A stretch of DNA of 13,056 nt, taken from NCBI GenBank assembly GCA_002327225.1, contig DCUN01000071.1:217-13272 (forward strand). The letters run 5' to 3'. Position 1 is the first letter of the stretch. Every line of letters begins with the position of its first letter. Both the position numbers and the translations under genes were made by a program. Source of the stretch: Desulfobulbaceae bacterium UBA2213. Its GTDB lineage: Bacteria; Desulfobacterota; Desulfobulbia; Desulfobulbales; Desulfocapsaceae. The notes under the pieces are model-generated. The model was not told the DNA's origin and ran no database searches. It saw only the letters and a program-made list of their open reading frames with translations. Positions 5,771 through 13,056 of the stretch are shown piece by piece.

Positions 5771-6883
5771 TTATAAAACGACAAGTTCACCATGCATGGC
5801 ACCCGCTGCCTTGATGGCCTGGAAGATGGCAATCAGGTCTCTGGGGGTGGCGCCAATGGCATTGAGGGCATCGGCGACCGCACTGATGCTGACCCCTTCT
5901 TTCACCACCATGAGTTCGCTGGTGTCTTCGGTGACTTCAACAGTGGTTTGGGGGATGACAACAGTTTCACCGGGGGCCAGGGGATTTGGCTGGATCACAT
6001 CGGCTGCTTCCTTGATGACAATTGAGAGGTTCCCATGAGAAACCGCAACCGTCGAGAGCCTTACGTCCTGGCCCATGACGATGGTGCCGGTGCGTTCATT
6101 GATAACGACTCTGGCATTGGTGTCAGTTTTGATATCCAGAGTTTCCAGTCTGGCAATAAACGGGACGGGATGGGCCTTGAAGGCATCGGGGATCGTCACT
6201 TCGACTGTTGTTGAATCAACAGGGCTGGCCGTACCTGCGCCAAAGGTGGAATTGATCGCCTCACTCATGTTTGAGGCAGTGGTAAAATCTGCTGTCCGGA
6301 GTCGGTAGGAGAGGGAGCCCTTTTCACCAAGGGCAACCGGTACTGTCTGCTCAATAATTGCTCCGTTGGCGATGCGGCCCACTGTTGAGTGATTCTTCTG
6401 GGCCTTGGCTGCCTTGCCGCCGTAGGAGAAGGCGCCGATAGTCATGGGGCCTTGAGCGACCGCATAGACCTTGCCGTCCGGACCTTTCAGGGCCGTCATG
6501 AGCAGATTGCCGCCGGCCAGACTTGCCGCATCGCCGATGGATGAAACCTGGACATCAATGGTGGAACCTGGCTTGGCAAAAGGGGGAAGGGCAGCGGTGA
6601 TCATGACCGCCGCGACATTTTTTGAGTTAATTTTGGCAAAATCTGTTGGATTGATAGTGATTCCCTGGCGCACCATCATATTGTAGAGGGCCTGCCGGGT
6701 GAACAGGACTTTTTTCAGGTCATCGCCGGTTCCGGCAAGGCCGGTCACAAGTCCGTACCCGATCAACTGATTTTCACGAACGCCACCCAGCTGGGCGATG
6801 TCCTTGATTCTGGTCGCTGAGGCTGATTGAACCATGAACGTCGAGAAAAAAAGAAAGATGCTGAGAATCTTTATGAATTTCAT
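5771..6883 (-). CDS. flgI: FlgI, P-ring protein
   Basis: 370-residue periplasmic P-ring subunit of normal family length. Signal peptide residues 1-23 (hydrophobic KILSIFLFFSTFMV, cleavage predicted after ASA). The mature N-terminus TRIKDIAQLGGVRENQLIGY and GYGLVTGLAGTGD (42-54) are hallmark FlgI sequences. Further conserved stretches are NVAAVMITAALPPFAKPG and NERTGTIVMGQDVRLSTVAV, and the C-terminus ends in GELVVL. Ribosome site AAAGGT, 5 bases before the ATG. It needs FlgA for assembly and partners FlgH; all three genes are consecutive here. flgJ follows after 16 bases. Confidence 0.98.
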   Translation of the reverse strand: MKFIKILSIFLFFSTFMVQSASATRIKDIAQLGGVRENQLIGYGLVTGLAGTGDDLKKVLFTRQALYNMMVRQGITINPTDFAKINSKNVAAVMITAALPPFAKPGSTIDVQVSSIGDAASLAGGNLLMTALKGPDGKVYAVAQGPMTIGAFSYGGKAAKAQKNHSTVGRIANGAIIEQTVPVALGEKGSLSYRLRTADFTTASNMSEAINSTFGAGTASPVDSTTVEVTIPDAFKAHPVPFIARLETLDIKTDTNARVVINERTGTIVMGQDVRLSTVAVSHGNLSIVIKEAADVIQPNPLAPGETVVIPQTTVEVTEDTSELMVVKEGVSISAVADALNAIGATPRDLIAIFQAIKAAGAMHGELVVL

Positions 6884-6897
6884 AGGTTACCTTTCGG

Positions 6898-7584
6898 CTA
6901 GAATGGCCAGATATTATCAATGACCCGGGTGAGCCATCCTGGATTTTGTTTATCGCTGATCGCGCCCTTGCCGGTGTATGAGATTCTGGCGTTCAGGACG
7001 TGTTTTGAGTCAATGGTGTTGTTGGCCATGATATCCACAGGGCGGACGATGCCTGTCAAATAAATGACTTGCGTCTCGTTGTTGACTCGGACCTCTTTGC
7101 CGCCCCTGATCTTCATGTTGCCATTGGGATACACCTCAATGACCTGGGTGGTGAGCGAGGCGACCAGATCTTCCTTGCGGACTGTCTTACCGGATCCAGC
7201 GAAGGAGTTGGCGAAATCGGCCTTGAGCAAAGCGTTAAGGTCAATATTTGGATTTTGAGATACTATACTTGAGTTTTCAAGGCCCAGGAGGTTGGGAATG
7301 GACGCAGATATACTGCTGTTGCGATCCGAATCGGTGGAGGCCTCCTTGCTGGCACTGGCCTTTTCTGAGATGGTGACTGTGACAATGTCTCCTGTAGCTC
7401 GGGCCTTATGATCTGCATACAGGGAGTGCTGTTCACCTGGCCACAGTGAGCCATTGGAGGTCGCACCGGTTGCTTCAGTCTGGATCTCCTCCAGGGGTTC
7501 AGGGATGTTTACAATCTGCTCCTGCGGTCTGGCGCAGGATGTCAGGAATATGGCGAACAGCAATAGTAGAGAAAATAATTTCAT
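6898..7584 (-). CDS. flgH: FlgH, L-ring lipoprotein
   Basis: 228-residue outer-membrane lipoprotein that forms the L ring around the distal rod. The N-terminus MKLFSLLLLFAIF is followed by a lipobox LTSC (14-17), predicting lipidation of Cys17. Family motifs include SLWPG (46-50), LYADHKARATGDIVTVTISE (55-74) and the C-terminal NIWPF. I chose ATG 7584, which has a GAGGT ribosome site 11 bases upstream; a frame extension to 7602 would begin with TTG, lack a ribosome site and add six residues before the signal peptide. The flgA stop and this ATG are one base apart, which suggests coupling. flgI follows after a 14-base gap that carries its ribosome site. Confidence 0.96.
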   Translation of the reverse strand: MKLFSLLLLFAIFLTSCARPQEQIVNIPEPLEEIQTEATGATSNGSLWPGEQHSLYADHKARATGDIVTVTISEKASASKEASTDSDRNSSISASIPNLLGLENSSIVSQNPNIDLNALLKADFANSFAGSGKTVRKEDLVASLTTQVIEVYPNGNMKIRGGKEVRVNNETQVIYLTGIVRPVDIMANNTIDSKHVLNARISYTGKGAISDKQNPGWLTRVIDNIWPF

Positions 7585-7585
7585 A

Positions 7586-8590
7586 TCAGATTTGTACCTC
7601 AACGAGTCCGGGAGCGGTAACGCGGCCGAAGATATCTTTGTCGGAACTGGTGTTTTTGACTTTTATGATCTCGCCCTCTTTGCCATCTGTCCTGGCTATG
7701 CCGGTAGCGGTCAGTTCCAGACCATTTTTTTGACCAATGATTTTCACAAGCTCTCCTTTTTTTACCATTGGTGGAAATTCAATGGATGCCAGATCGATAA
7801 CCGAGCCAGCCTGGATGCTGCGGAGAACTTTTTTGCCGATAACCTGATTCAGCTGCAGGCAGGGGGCTCTGAGGGTGGAGAGATCTCTGGGCTCCATCTG
7901 AATCTGGGCTTCGGTGATAATATCATCACGGCGAAGGGATGAGACGGCAACGGCCACCGGGGCTAAGGCTTCCAGGGTGCCACGAACTGAAAAATTTTTA
8001 ACAACCTGATTGTTGATACGGCCAATGAGAGAAAAACGACTGCTGCCGATAATGCCGGGATTTGACGGGGTGACTTCCCATTTCAAGTCCCCGCCAGGAA
8101 CCATAAAAGGTAAAGGTGGATCTTTGGGAGTAAAGGTGTAGCTGGCATCCGGCAGTTCTCTGGTTTTTTCTGCTAGATAGCTGTTGATAATTTCCTGCAC
8201 GACCTGGGGGCTAATAGTGATGCCCTGGCGTTGCACGGTCACAGTTCTAGCCCCTCGCCATTTGATGTCAGTCGGAGTGGTTACTGCCCTGGAAAGTTTC
8301 TGGATGATACTGGTGGTGTCGAGGTCAATTTTTTGTCCAGCAGCAGGGCTTGATGCCACAGTCTGTCCGGCCAGGGCGTTTGCCAGTTCTGAATTACTGT
8401 TAATATCAGCAATCTCTCCCAGGGTGATTGATGCCCCTGGTATGGTGGCCGTTGTGCGGAAGGTGACGTCAAAGGCATGGCAAGGGGAAGCCGTCCCTGA
8501 AAACAGGATAATAAGCAGGATGACTTTGAACACACCCATGTTCTTTTTTTGACGTTGAGAGCTCTGCTGTCCTGTAGGGGCCTTTTGCAT
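7586..8590 (-). CDS. flgA: FlgA, P-ring assembly chaperone
   Basis: 334-residue periplasmic chaperone needed for FlgI polymerisation around the rod. A signal peptide has a basic n-region, the hydrophobic core VILLIILF (23-30) and likely cleavage near CHA/F (37-40). The C-terminal SAF domain begins near residue 210 (LAPVAVAVSSLRRDDIITEA), with RAPCLQLNQVIGKKVLRSI (241-259) and AGSVIDLASIEFPPMVKKGE, the usual FlgA core. The start is ambiguous: ATG 8590 has a weak GGAT ribosome site and gives a 17-residue extension before the signal core, while ATG 8539 gives a conventional signal peptide with poorer ribosome pairing. The long N-terminal half is typical of larger FlgA versions outside enterics. 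flgH starts one base after the stop. Confidence 0.93.
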   Translation of the reverse strand: MQKAPTGQQSSQRQKKNMGVFKVILLIILFSGTASPCHAFDVTFRTTATIPGASITLGEIADINSNSELANALAGQTVASSPAAGQKIDLDTTSIIQKLSRAVTTPTDIKWRGARTVTVQRQGITISPQVVQEIINSYLAEKTRELPDASYTFTPKDPPLPFMVPGGDLKWEVTPSNPGIIGSSRFSLIGRINNQVVKNFSVRGTLEALAPVAVAVSSLRRDDIITEAQIQMEPRDLSTLRAPCLQLNQVIGKKVLRSIQAGSVIDLASIEFPPMVKKGELVKIIGQKNGLELTATGIARTDGKEGEIIKVKNTSSDKDIFGRVTAPGLVEVQI

Positions 8591-8618
8591 GGTTGATCCG
8601 TATGAGATCTTCTCAGTT

Positions 8619-9404
8619 TTAAACCAGATTATTCGTGGTCTGCATCATTTCATCAGATGTCTGGATGGATTTTGAGTTGATTTCATAGGCACGCTGGGTA
8701 GTAATCATAAGGGCCATCTCTTCGACGATATTGACGTTTGAGCCTTCAAGATAGTTCTGGGCCAGGGTGCCATAGCCGTCATCTCCGGGAGCAGCGGCTT
8801 GCGCTGTTCCGGAAGCTGCGGATTCGATAAAGAGATTGCGGCCAATGGCGGTCAGGCCGGAATTGTTGGTGAAGGTGACAGTCTCAAGGGCGCCTATCTC
8901 GGTGCTGGTGTTGTCAGCTCCGATGATGGCGCTGAGTATACCTGTTTCACTGATGGTGATTTGTCGTGAGCCATCAGGGATGGTGATTGCCGGGGCAATC
9001 GGGTAGCCGTCTGAATTGGTAATGCGTCCATCACCGTCTCTTTTGAATGCCCCCGCTCTGGTGTAAGCAGTGGTCCCGTTAGGCATTTCCACCTGAAAAA
9101 AACCTGCGCCTTCGATGGCGACATCAAGCTCATTTCCCGTCTGGATCAGGTCGCCTTCGGTGAAGATCTTCTGTACCGCTGCAGGGCGAACGCCGAGGCC
9201 GACCTGGATACCGGTTGGCGATGTGGTGTCGGCAGAAGACTGGCTTCCTGGAACCTTCATGATCTGATACATAAGATCCTGAAAATCAGCCCGGCTTTTT
9301 TTGAATCCGGTGGTGGTCACGTTGGCTAGGTTGTTGGCAATGACATCTATATTAAGTTGCTGGGCATTCATGCCGGTAGTCCCGGTCCAGAGTGAGCGAA
9401 TCAT
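8619..9404 (-). CDS. flgG: FlgG, distal rod protein
   Basis: 261 residues, the usual FlgG length. N-terminal axial signature NNLANVTTTGFKK (24-36), then the FlgG-type segment YQIMKVPG and GIQVGLGVRPAAVQKIFTEG (about 46-84) that distinguishes distal rod FlgG from FlgF. The core contains NELDVAIEGAGFFQVEMPNG. The C-terminal axial helix starts with EGSNVNIVEEMALMITTQRA (from about residue 220). FlgG polymerises into the distal rod that crosses the P and L rings encoded downstream. The ribosome site is AAAGGA, 11 bases before the ATG, a slightly long spacing. The 130-base gap after flgF (9405-9534) holds no promoter or stable hairpin that I could recognise. Confidence 0.97.
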   Translation of the reverse strand: MIRSLWTGTTGMNAQQLNIDVIANNLANVTTTGFKKSRADFQDLMYQIMKVPGSQSSADTTSPTGIQVGLGVRPAAVQKIFTEGDLIQTGNELDVAIEGAGFFQVEMPNGTTAYTRAGAFKRDGDGRITNSDGYPIAPAITIPDGSRQITISETGILSAIIGADNTSTEIGALETVTFTNNSGLTAIGRNLFIESAASGTAQAAAPGDDGYGTLAQNYLEGSNVNIVEEMALMITTQRAYEINSKSIQTSDEMMQTTNNLV

Positions 9405-9534
9405 TTGTTGTTGTATCCTTTTAGGTTGTGTGTAAAGAGACGAGCAGGTAACACGTGGCTCTCCTCTCTCTTCACTTGTTCTTGAAACGTTAGTCTCGTC
9501 AGTATCTTACAGCTCTTAGGGTTTTCCGCGTCCC

Positions 9535-10284
9535 TTAGGCCAGACTGCCAAGCTCGTCCTGTTTCTGTCCTAGATCGGAGTAGCTTTTCAATACCTTGTG
9601 ATAGGTTTCAAAGGTCCTGAGGCTGTTAATCATCAGGGTCATTTCTTCAGTCATATTGACATTGGAGCTTTCCAGGCTGCCAATGGTAAGCGTGGGGTCG
9701 GCAAGGGCTGATTCCTGCCCACCTGCCTGCAGAGAGAATGTAGTGTCTGCTTCACGCTTCAGTTTGCTGGTGTCATCTATGGTGACCACTCCAACTCTGC
9801 CTACAACCGACTGCCCCCCATCTCTTCCCATGATAGATATATCACCCAGACTATTGATAGAAATCTGATTGAGTGCGGTTTCAGGAATATTGATCGGTGC
9901 ATTGGCCTGGTTCAGGACCTGCAGGCCATTGCTGGTCTGCAGGTTTCCTGTCTGGTCTAATACAAAGTCTCCGCGGCGAGTGTAGAGTATACCGTCAGGA
10001 CCTTGAACCTTGAAAAAGCCATCTCCATGGATTGCCATATCAAGCGGGTTGCCAGTCTCTGTGATCGGTCCCGGGGTAAAGTCGGAAAAGGTACCCTTGA
10101 TGCGGCTGTAATTAATTCCCTTGGCCTCTGCCGACTGTTTGGCCCCTTCGAGCAGTGATTCAAAGCTGACACTTGTCTTTTTATAGCCAACTGTATTGAC
10201 GTTAGCCAGGTTGGCGGCAATATTCGCCATGCTTTGTTCACGAGAAATAGCCCCTGAAAGTGCGCTGTATTTACCTGATACCAT
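9535..10284 (-). CDS. flgF: FlgF, proximal rod protein
   Basis: 249-residue axial protein of the flagellar rod. The N-terminal rod/hook signature NLANVNTVGYKK is at residues 25-36. The middle holds the FlgE/F/G-type core with GNPLDMAIHGDGFF. The C-terminal axial helix begins at GSLESSNVNMTEEM (from residue 202). Shorter than FlgG and lacking the FlgG-specific insertion after the N-terminal helix, which with gene order before flgG supports FlgF over FlgG. The start at 10284 is fixed by the family N-terminus, but no good Shine-Dalgarno sequence precedes it (the upstream minus-strand bases read ACTAAAACCTT). An 87-base gap with two promoter-like sequences separates it from the preceding gene. 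Confidence 0.92.
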   Translation of the reverse strand: MVSGKYSALSGAISREQSMANIAANLANVNTVGYKKTSVSFESLLEGAKQSAEAKGINYSRIKGTFSDFTPGPITETGNPLDMAIHGDGFFKVQGPDGILYTRRGDFVLDQTGNLQTSNGLQVLNQANAPINIPETALNQISINSLGDISIMGRDGGQSVVGRVGVVTIDDTSKLKREADTTFSLQAGGQESALADPTLTIGSLESSNVNMTEEMTLMINSLRTFETYHKVLKSYSDLGQKQDELGSLA

Positions 10285-10347
10285 AAGGTTTTAGTAAAGG
10301 ATAAAGGTTGATGGTCTCTTAAGCTTCTTGGAAATGTTCCTGCTTTC

Positions 10348-10374
10348 TTATCGACAAAGGTGGCTTCATTCTTA
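10348..10374 (-). promoter_or_regulatory. Candidate sigma-28 promoter for flgF
   Basis: Minus-strand TAAG (10374-10371), a 15-base spacer, then GTCGATAA (10355-10348), which matches 7 of 8 positions of the enteric sigma-28 -10 element GCCGATAA. The -35 part is only TAA of the consensus, and overlaps the stop codon of the preceding gene. Start would be near 10341. It competes with the sigma-54-like site just upstream as explanation for flgF transcription; either could be fortuitous. Confidence 0.35.
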
Positions 10375-10866
10375 AGTCGGAATGACCGTGTTGTTGAGTC
10401 TCTGCTGGGACCGTGCCACCCTGGTCAGGGTGACAAGTTGTGTCGCTTCATGCAGTGACATGGAAAGCATGGAAGCGATTTCCTTGGCGCTTAGGCCCCG
10501 TTCAGCCATTGATTGAATATAGCCATAGCGTTCCGGGGCAGCAGGAGAATACCCGCTTTGCTGTATGCTGAGACGGGGGCGCTGAAGTCTGGTGGTAAGC
10601 TCTGCCGCACGCAGATTATCATCAAAGATATTTACCGCCGGTCCCTCGTGGATCTCATTTTCTTTGACGGTCAAACCGTTTTGCAGGCTATTCAAGGTCT
10701 CCTGCATCTCAGTAAGGAGTTTGTCTTTATTGCTGTTGGACCGCTTGAGCATGAGAGCCAGCACAAAGCTTACCGTACAGAGCAGGATACCTATCAGCAG
10801 GATGGTGATGTGGTATCTGGGCATTGGAGTTATTATCTGCAGAGTGGCGATGTGAAAGCTGGTCAT
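10372..10866 (-). CDS. Small single-pass membrane protein, SwrB/DUF2802-like by architecture
   Basis: 164-residue protein of unproven function. One clear transmembrane segment at residues 18-40 (rich in I, L and V), then KR, which favours a cytoplasmic C-terminus. A polar, probably coiled-coil linker (44-75) and a proline-containing stretch follow. A C-terminal helix-turn-helix-like module (about 112-151) contains AERGLSAKEIASMLSMSL (121-138). The ATG at 10866 has an AAAGG ribosome site; the internal methionine at 10824 has none. Position right after the sigma-28 gene and this architecture recall SwrB of Bacillus subtilis (encoded just after sigD, promotes flagellar export activation) and the DUF2802/DUF6115 families seen in other flagellar loci. 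That is an inference from layout and shape, not from demonstrated sequence identity. Confidence 0.8.
   Translation of the reverse strand: MTSFHIATLQIITPMPRYHITILLIGILLCTVSFVLALMLKRSNSNKDKLLTEMQETLNSLQNGLTVKENEIHEGPAVNIFDDNLRAAELTTRLQRPRLSIQQSGYSPAAPERYGYIQSMAERGLSAKEIASMLSMSLHEATQLVTLTRVARSQQRLNNTVIPT
10403..10418 (-). promoter_or_regulatory. Candidate sigma-54 promoter for flgF
   Basis: On the minus strand TGGCACG is followed by a GC dinucleotide at the required distance: GG at 10416-10417 and GC at 10404-10405 with exactly ten bases between. The -24 element is a perfect match; the -12 element reads CAGCA where TTGCA/T is usual. It lies inside the 3' end of the upstream gene, with a predicted start near 10392, about 108 bases before flgF. 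Rod and ring genes are often sigma-54 dependent in this group of bacteria. No activator site was identified. Confidence 0.35.
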
Positions 10867-10926
10867 TGACGTTAACCTTTAAAGTTCAAGGAATTTTTGA
10901 CAGATTGTTTCTTCTCTCTTCTCTCT

Positions 10927-11667
10927 CTACTCCCTGCCCCCTAGCCTTATCTGTACCTTCGTCTTTAATTTCAGCAAGGCCTGACTGTGGAGTTGAGAGA
11001 TTCTCCCTTCCGAGACCTCAAGGACATCGGCAATTTCTTTCTGAGTCAGCTCTTCGTAATAGTAGAGCGAGATGACCAGTCGTTCTTTCTCTGACAGTTC
11101 TTGCAATATGCCTGCCATAATTTTTGTTAGTTCTTTGTTTTCTAGTTGGGCTGCTGGAGTGAGGTCTGTGCGTTGATCGGCGAGGGAATCGATAAAAGAG
11201 GTTCCCTCGCCGCTGTCGGTCAGGGTTTCATTGAGACTGACACATCCGAGATGGCCAACCTCGCCCAGAATAAGCTGGTATTCCTCCAGGCTGATCTCCA
11301 TCTCCCTGGCCATCTCCTCTTCCTCGGGAGTTCTTCCCAGTTTACGTTCCAGCTTGATCATCGTACGGCTGAGTTTGTTCTGTTTTTCCCGCAAAGAACG
11401 GGAAAACCAGTCAAGCTTGCGCATCTCGTCCAGGATTGCACCCCTGATCCGGTATTCAGCAAAGGTCTTGAACAGGATATTTTTGCTCGCGTCAAATTTA
11501 TTGGCGGCATCGATCAGGCCCAGCATACCGGCGCTGCGCATGTCGTCCCTGTTCATGAAGGCCGGTACCTGGGTGACCATTCTGCCGACCAGGATATCGA
11601 CAAGATAGAGGTTGTCTCTGATCAGGGAAGGATGATCTTGCAAGGGGGAGGTGTTTATGTAGACCAT
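10927..11667 (-). CDS. fliA: FliA, flagellar sigma-28 factor
   Basis: 246-residue sigma-70-family factor of the FliA/SigD/WhiG class. Region 2 covers about residues 15-92 and carries the class-specific stretch TFAEYRIRGAILDEMRKLDW (68-87). Region 3 is around 95-145, including GRTPEEEEMAREM. Region 4 is at 185-240 with a helix-turn-helix, LTQKEIADVLEVSEGRISQL (207-226), that reads the -35 element. Length is normal for the class. The ATG at 11667 is preceded by an AGGAGC ribosome site that sits in the last codons of flhG, 2 bases upstream, so expression is probably coupled to flhF-flhG. Its expected antagonist FlgM is encoded at 4335-4631, and boxes resembling its target promoters are found before that unit and before flgK. 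Confidence 0.97.
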   Translation of the reverse strand: MVYINTSPLQDHPSLIRDNLYLVDILVGRMVTQVPAFMNRDDMRSAGMLGLIDAANKFDASKNILFKTFAEYRIRGAILDEMRKLDWFSRSLREKQNKLSRTMIKLERKLGRTPEEEEMAREMEISLEEYQLILGEVGHLGCVSLNETLTDSGEGTSFIDSLADQRTDLTPAAQLENKELTKIMAGILQELSEKERLVISLYYYEELTQKEIADVLEVSEGRISQLHSQALLKLKTKVQIRLGGRE

Positions 11668-11669
11668 GG

Positions 11670-12575
11670 TCAGCTCCTGCCGCCAAAATCAAGGATTCTT
11701 TTCCAGAAAAACTGGATACCGCCCTTGGGCTCGCAGCTGATCTGTTCAGAGCACAAGGTGTTGGCCAGCTGGGTAAAGGCACTGGTGATGCGGGAAGAAG
11801 GGTAGAGCTCAACAATTACTTTCTGCTTCCTGATGGCGTCAATCATTTGACGATCTGCCGGGATTGAGCCGAGAAAATCAATGGAGATGTCAAGATAGCG
11901 ATTGGAGACCATGGTCAGCTTTCGGTATACGTCGAGGGCCTCTTCGTCATTCTGCACCTGATTGACCACCAGATTAAACCGTTTTTCATGATACTGGGTG
12001 GAGAGCAGTTTCATCAGGGCGTAGGCATCGGTGATCGCGGTCGGGTCAGGGGTGGTGACCACCAGGATCTCCTGGGCGGCGGTATTGAAGTAGGTAACGT
12101 TTTCTGAAATGCCGGCCTCGGTGTCAATTAAGACAAAATCAAAATCATTATGCATGAGATCGAGGCCTTCCAGCAGTCGTTGCTTCTGGAGAGAATCGAG
12201 CCGGGTAAAATTCTGGACGCCTGATCCGGCTGGCAGGATTTTGACTCCGCTGGGTCCTTCTACCAGGATGGTGCTCAACTCCTGTTCGCCGGAGAAAAAA
12301 TGATTCAGATTATACTTTGGGGCCAGGCCGAAAACCACGTCAATATTGGCAAGCCCCAGGTCGGCATCCAGAATCAGGACTTTTTTCCCGAGTCTTGAAA
12401 GGGCCACGGCAGTATTCGCGGTCACCGCAGTCTTGCCGACGCCTCCCTTGCCGCTGGTGATGGAATAGACCCGAGTGGCCTTGTCTTTTCCGCCCTTTAT
12501 GGAGGCAGTGGCTACGGCCCCCATGGAGCGAAGCGTTGTTGCCTGGTCTGCTATTGATTGATCATTGTTATTCAT
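11670..12575 (-). CDS. flhG: FlhG (FleN/YlxH), MinD-like ATPase controlling flagellar number
   Basis: 301-residue MinD/ParA-type ATPase. The deviant Walker A motif GKGGVGKT is at residues 42-49, followed by LILDADLGLANID (67-79). The Walker B region reads LIDTEAGIS (149-157). Near the N-terminus DQATTLR (10-16) matches the conserved DQAxxLR helix known from FlhG to activate the FlhF GTPase. The C-terminus IQFFWKRILDF (287-297) looks like the amphipathic membrane-targeting helix of this family. The ATG at 12575 has an AGGGA ribosome site and lies inside the end of flhF; fliA follows after 2 bases. In the family, ATP-dependent dimers bind the membrane and limit flagellum number, in some bacteria also through a sigma-54 activator. 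The E in DTEAG, where small residues are common, is a mild oddity. Confidence 0.95.
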   Translation of the reverse strand: MNNNDQSIADQATTLRSMGAVATASIKGGKDKATRVYSITSGKGGVGKTAVTANTAVALSRLGKKVLILDADLGLANIDVVFGLAPKYNLNHFFSGEQELSTILVEGPSGVKILPAGSGVQNFTRLDSLQKQRLLEGLDLMHNDFDFVLIDTEAGISENVTYFNTAAQEILVVTTPDPTAITDAYALMKLLSTQYHEKRFNLVVNQVQNDEEALDVYRKLTMVSNRYLDISIDFLGSIPADRQMIDAIRKQKVIVELYPSSRITSAFTQLANTLCSEQISCEPKGGIQFFWKRILDFGGRS

Positions 12576-13056
12576 GGATTGTTCCCTGTTGAGGGGGGAG
12601 TATAAGCTCTGACACGATTTCCTTAGAGGCGATCAGCAGGTCTTCAGGGACCCTCTGGCCATTGGTGATGTAAGAGAAAGGGATTGTGTTATCTTTGTCG
12701 TGCATCTGGATATCAAGCAACACTCCGAGAGTGGAGCATTCATCGGTCTTGGTAATGATGGTGTTGTCGATTCCAAGTGCGCCAAATCGTTTGATGGCCT
12801 CGAAAAGCTCTGTCTTTCTTGTTGTCGCCGAGAGGACAAGGTGCTTGTCGATCGCAAGATCGGCTCGGAGAAAGCCCGCAAGTTCATCGATGCAGAGGGT
12901 GTCTCTGGGGCTCCTGCCCGCGGTATCTATCAGGATGAGATCCTTGTCACGATGGTGTAATAAGGCCTGTTCCAGTTGTTCAGGGGTGATCACAACTTCG
13001 ACTGGCAGGTTCATGATGGCGCCGTAGACCTTCAGTTGCTCAACGGCCGCGATCCG
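12568..13056 (-). CDS. flhF: FlhF, SRP-family flagellar placement GTPase (partial, 5' end outside window)
   Basis: C-terminal 162 residues of FlhF, the SRP-type GTPase that marks the cell pole for flagellar assembly. The frame is open to the window edge (first visible residues RIAAVEQLKVYGAI), so the methionine at 13014 is internal and not the start. The GTPase signatures are in order: DTAGRS (visible residues 44-49, G3), TKTDE (102-106, G4 guanine specificity) and ITNGQRVPEDL (130-140, the closing G5-like loop typical of FlhF and FtsY). The N-terminal basic region, N domain and P-loop must lie to the right, beyond the window. The stop overlaps the flhG start by 8 bases, so the two are probably translationally coupled; FlhG is the known partner that stimulates FlhF GTPase activity. 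Confidence 0.95.
   Translation of the reverse strand, partial: RIAAVEQLKVYGAIMNLPVEVVITPEQLEQALLHHRDKDLILIDTAGRSPRDTLCIDELAGFLRADLAIDKHLVLSATTRKTELFEAIKRFGALGIDNTIITKTDECSTLGVLLDIQMHDKDNTIPFSYITNGQRVPEDLLIASKEIVSELILPPQQGTIHE

Noticed and set aside
7585..7602. TTG start for flgH at 7602
   Set aside because: No ribosome site, adds residues before an ideal lipoprotein signal; ATG 7584 fits better.
9405..9534. 130-base flgF-flgG gap as a possible promoter region
   Set aside because: I found no sigma-54, sigma-28 or convincing sigma-70 pattern; the only inverted match (GACGAG/CTCGTC) is six bases long.
11146..11805. Plus-strand 219-codon open frame opposite fliA and flhG
   Set aside because: Antisense shadow of two certain genes; no ribosome site, domain or independent context.
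1..13056. Hidden defence system, mobile element or CRISPR array
   Set aside because: Almost all of the window is accounted for by flagellar genes on one strand; no transposase, integrase, regular repeat-spacer pattern or defence domain is visible.

Overview
The window is one flagellar gene cluster. All sixteen genes I can support lie on the minus strand, so transcription runs from the right edge (13056) to the left edge (1). The gene set suggests a Gram-negative member of the former Deltaproteobacteria (Desulfobacterota), possibly Desulfobulbales-like. P- and L-ring genes (flgI, flgH) require an outer membrane. FliW with CsrA, FlhF/FlhG, and FlgM/FlgN beside flgK/flgL form a combination I associate with that group rather than with enterics. 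This assignment is by gene content only; no rRNA or other marker is present.

Layout in transcription order. (1) Placement and regulation: flhF (5' part outside the window), flhG, fliA (sigma-28) and a small single-pass membrane protein that may be SwrB/DUF2802-like. (2) Rod and ring genes: flgF, flgG, flgA, flgH, flgI and a short FlgJ with only the rod-binding domain. (3) A separate small unit: an uncharacterised DUF5610-like gene, flgM (anti-sigma-28) and flgN (chaperone for FlgK/FlgL), ending in a very strong bidirectional hairpin terminator at 3893-3951. (4) A late unit: flgK, flgL, csrA, fliW, ending in a Rho-independent terminator at 66-100.

How the parts fit: FlhF and FlhG set where and how many flagella are built. 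The flgF-flgJ genes build the distal rod and the P and L rings. FliA is held by FlgM until the hook is complete. FlgN, FlgK and FlgL form the hook-filament junction. CsrA and FliW link flagellin export to translation. Two sigma-28-like boxes sit before units 3 and 4. Both have TAAA, a 16-base spacer and a CGATA-containing -10, which suggests that FliA drives its own antagonist as well as the junction proteins. A weaker sigma-28-like box and a sigma-54-like box lie before flgF.

The coding content is ordinary. The less explained material is in the non-coding stretches: a perfect 19-bp inverted repeat whose right arm contains the flgM-unit -10 element (5307-5375), a long hairpin with an A12 loop tract in the flgK leader (3614-3691), a compact cluster of inverted repeats bounded by ATGGCCAT (3748-3833), and a 274-base csrA leader with four GGA motifs. 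I see no mobile element, CRISPR array, tRNA, rRNA or defence system.
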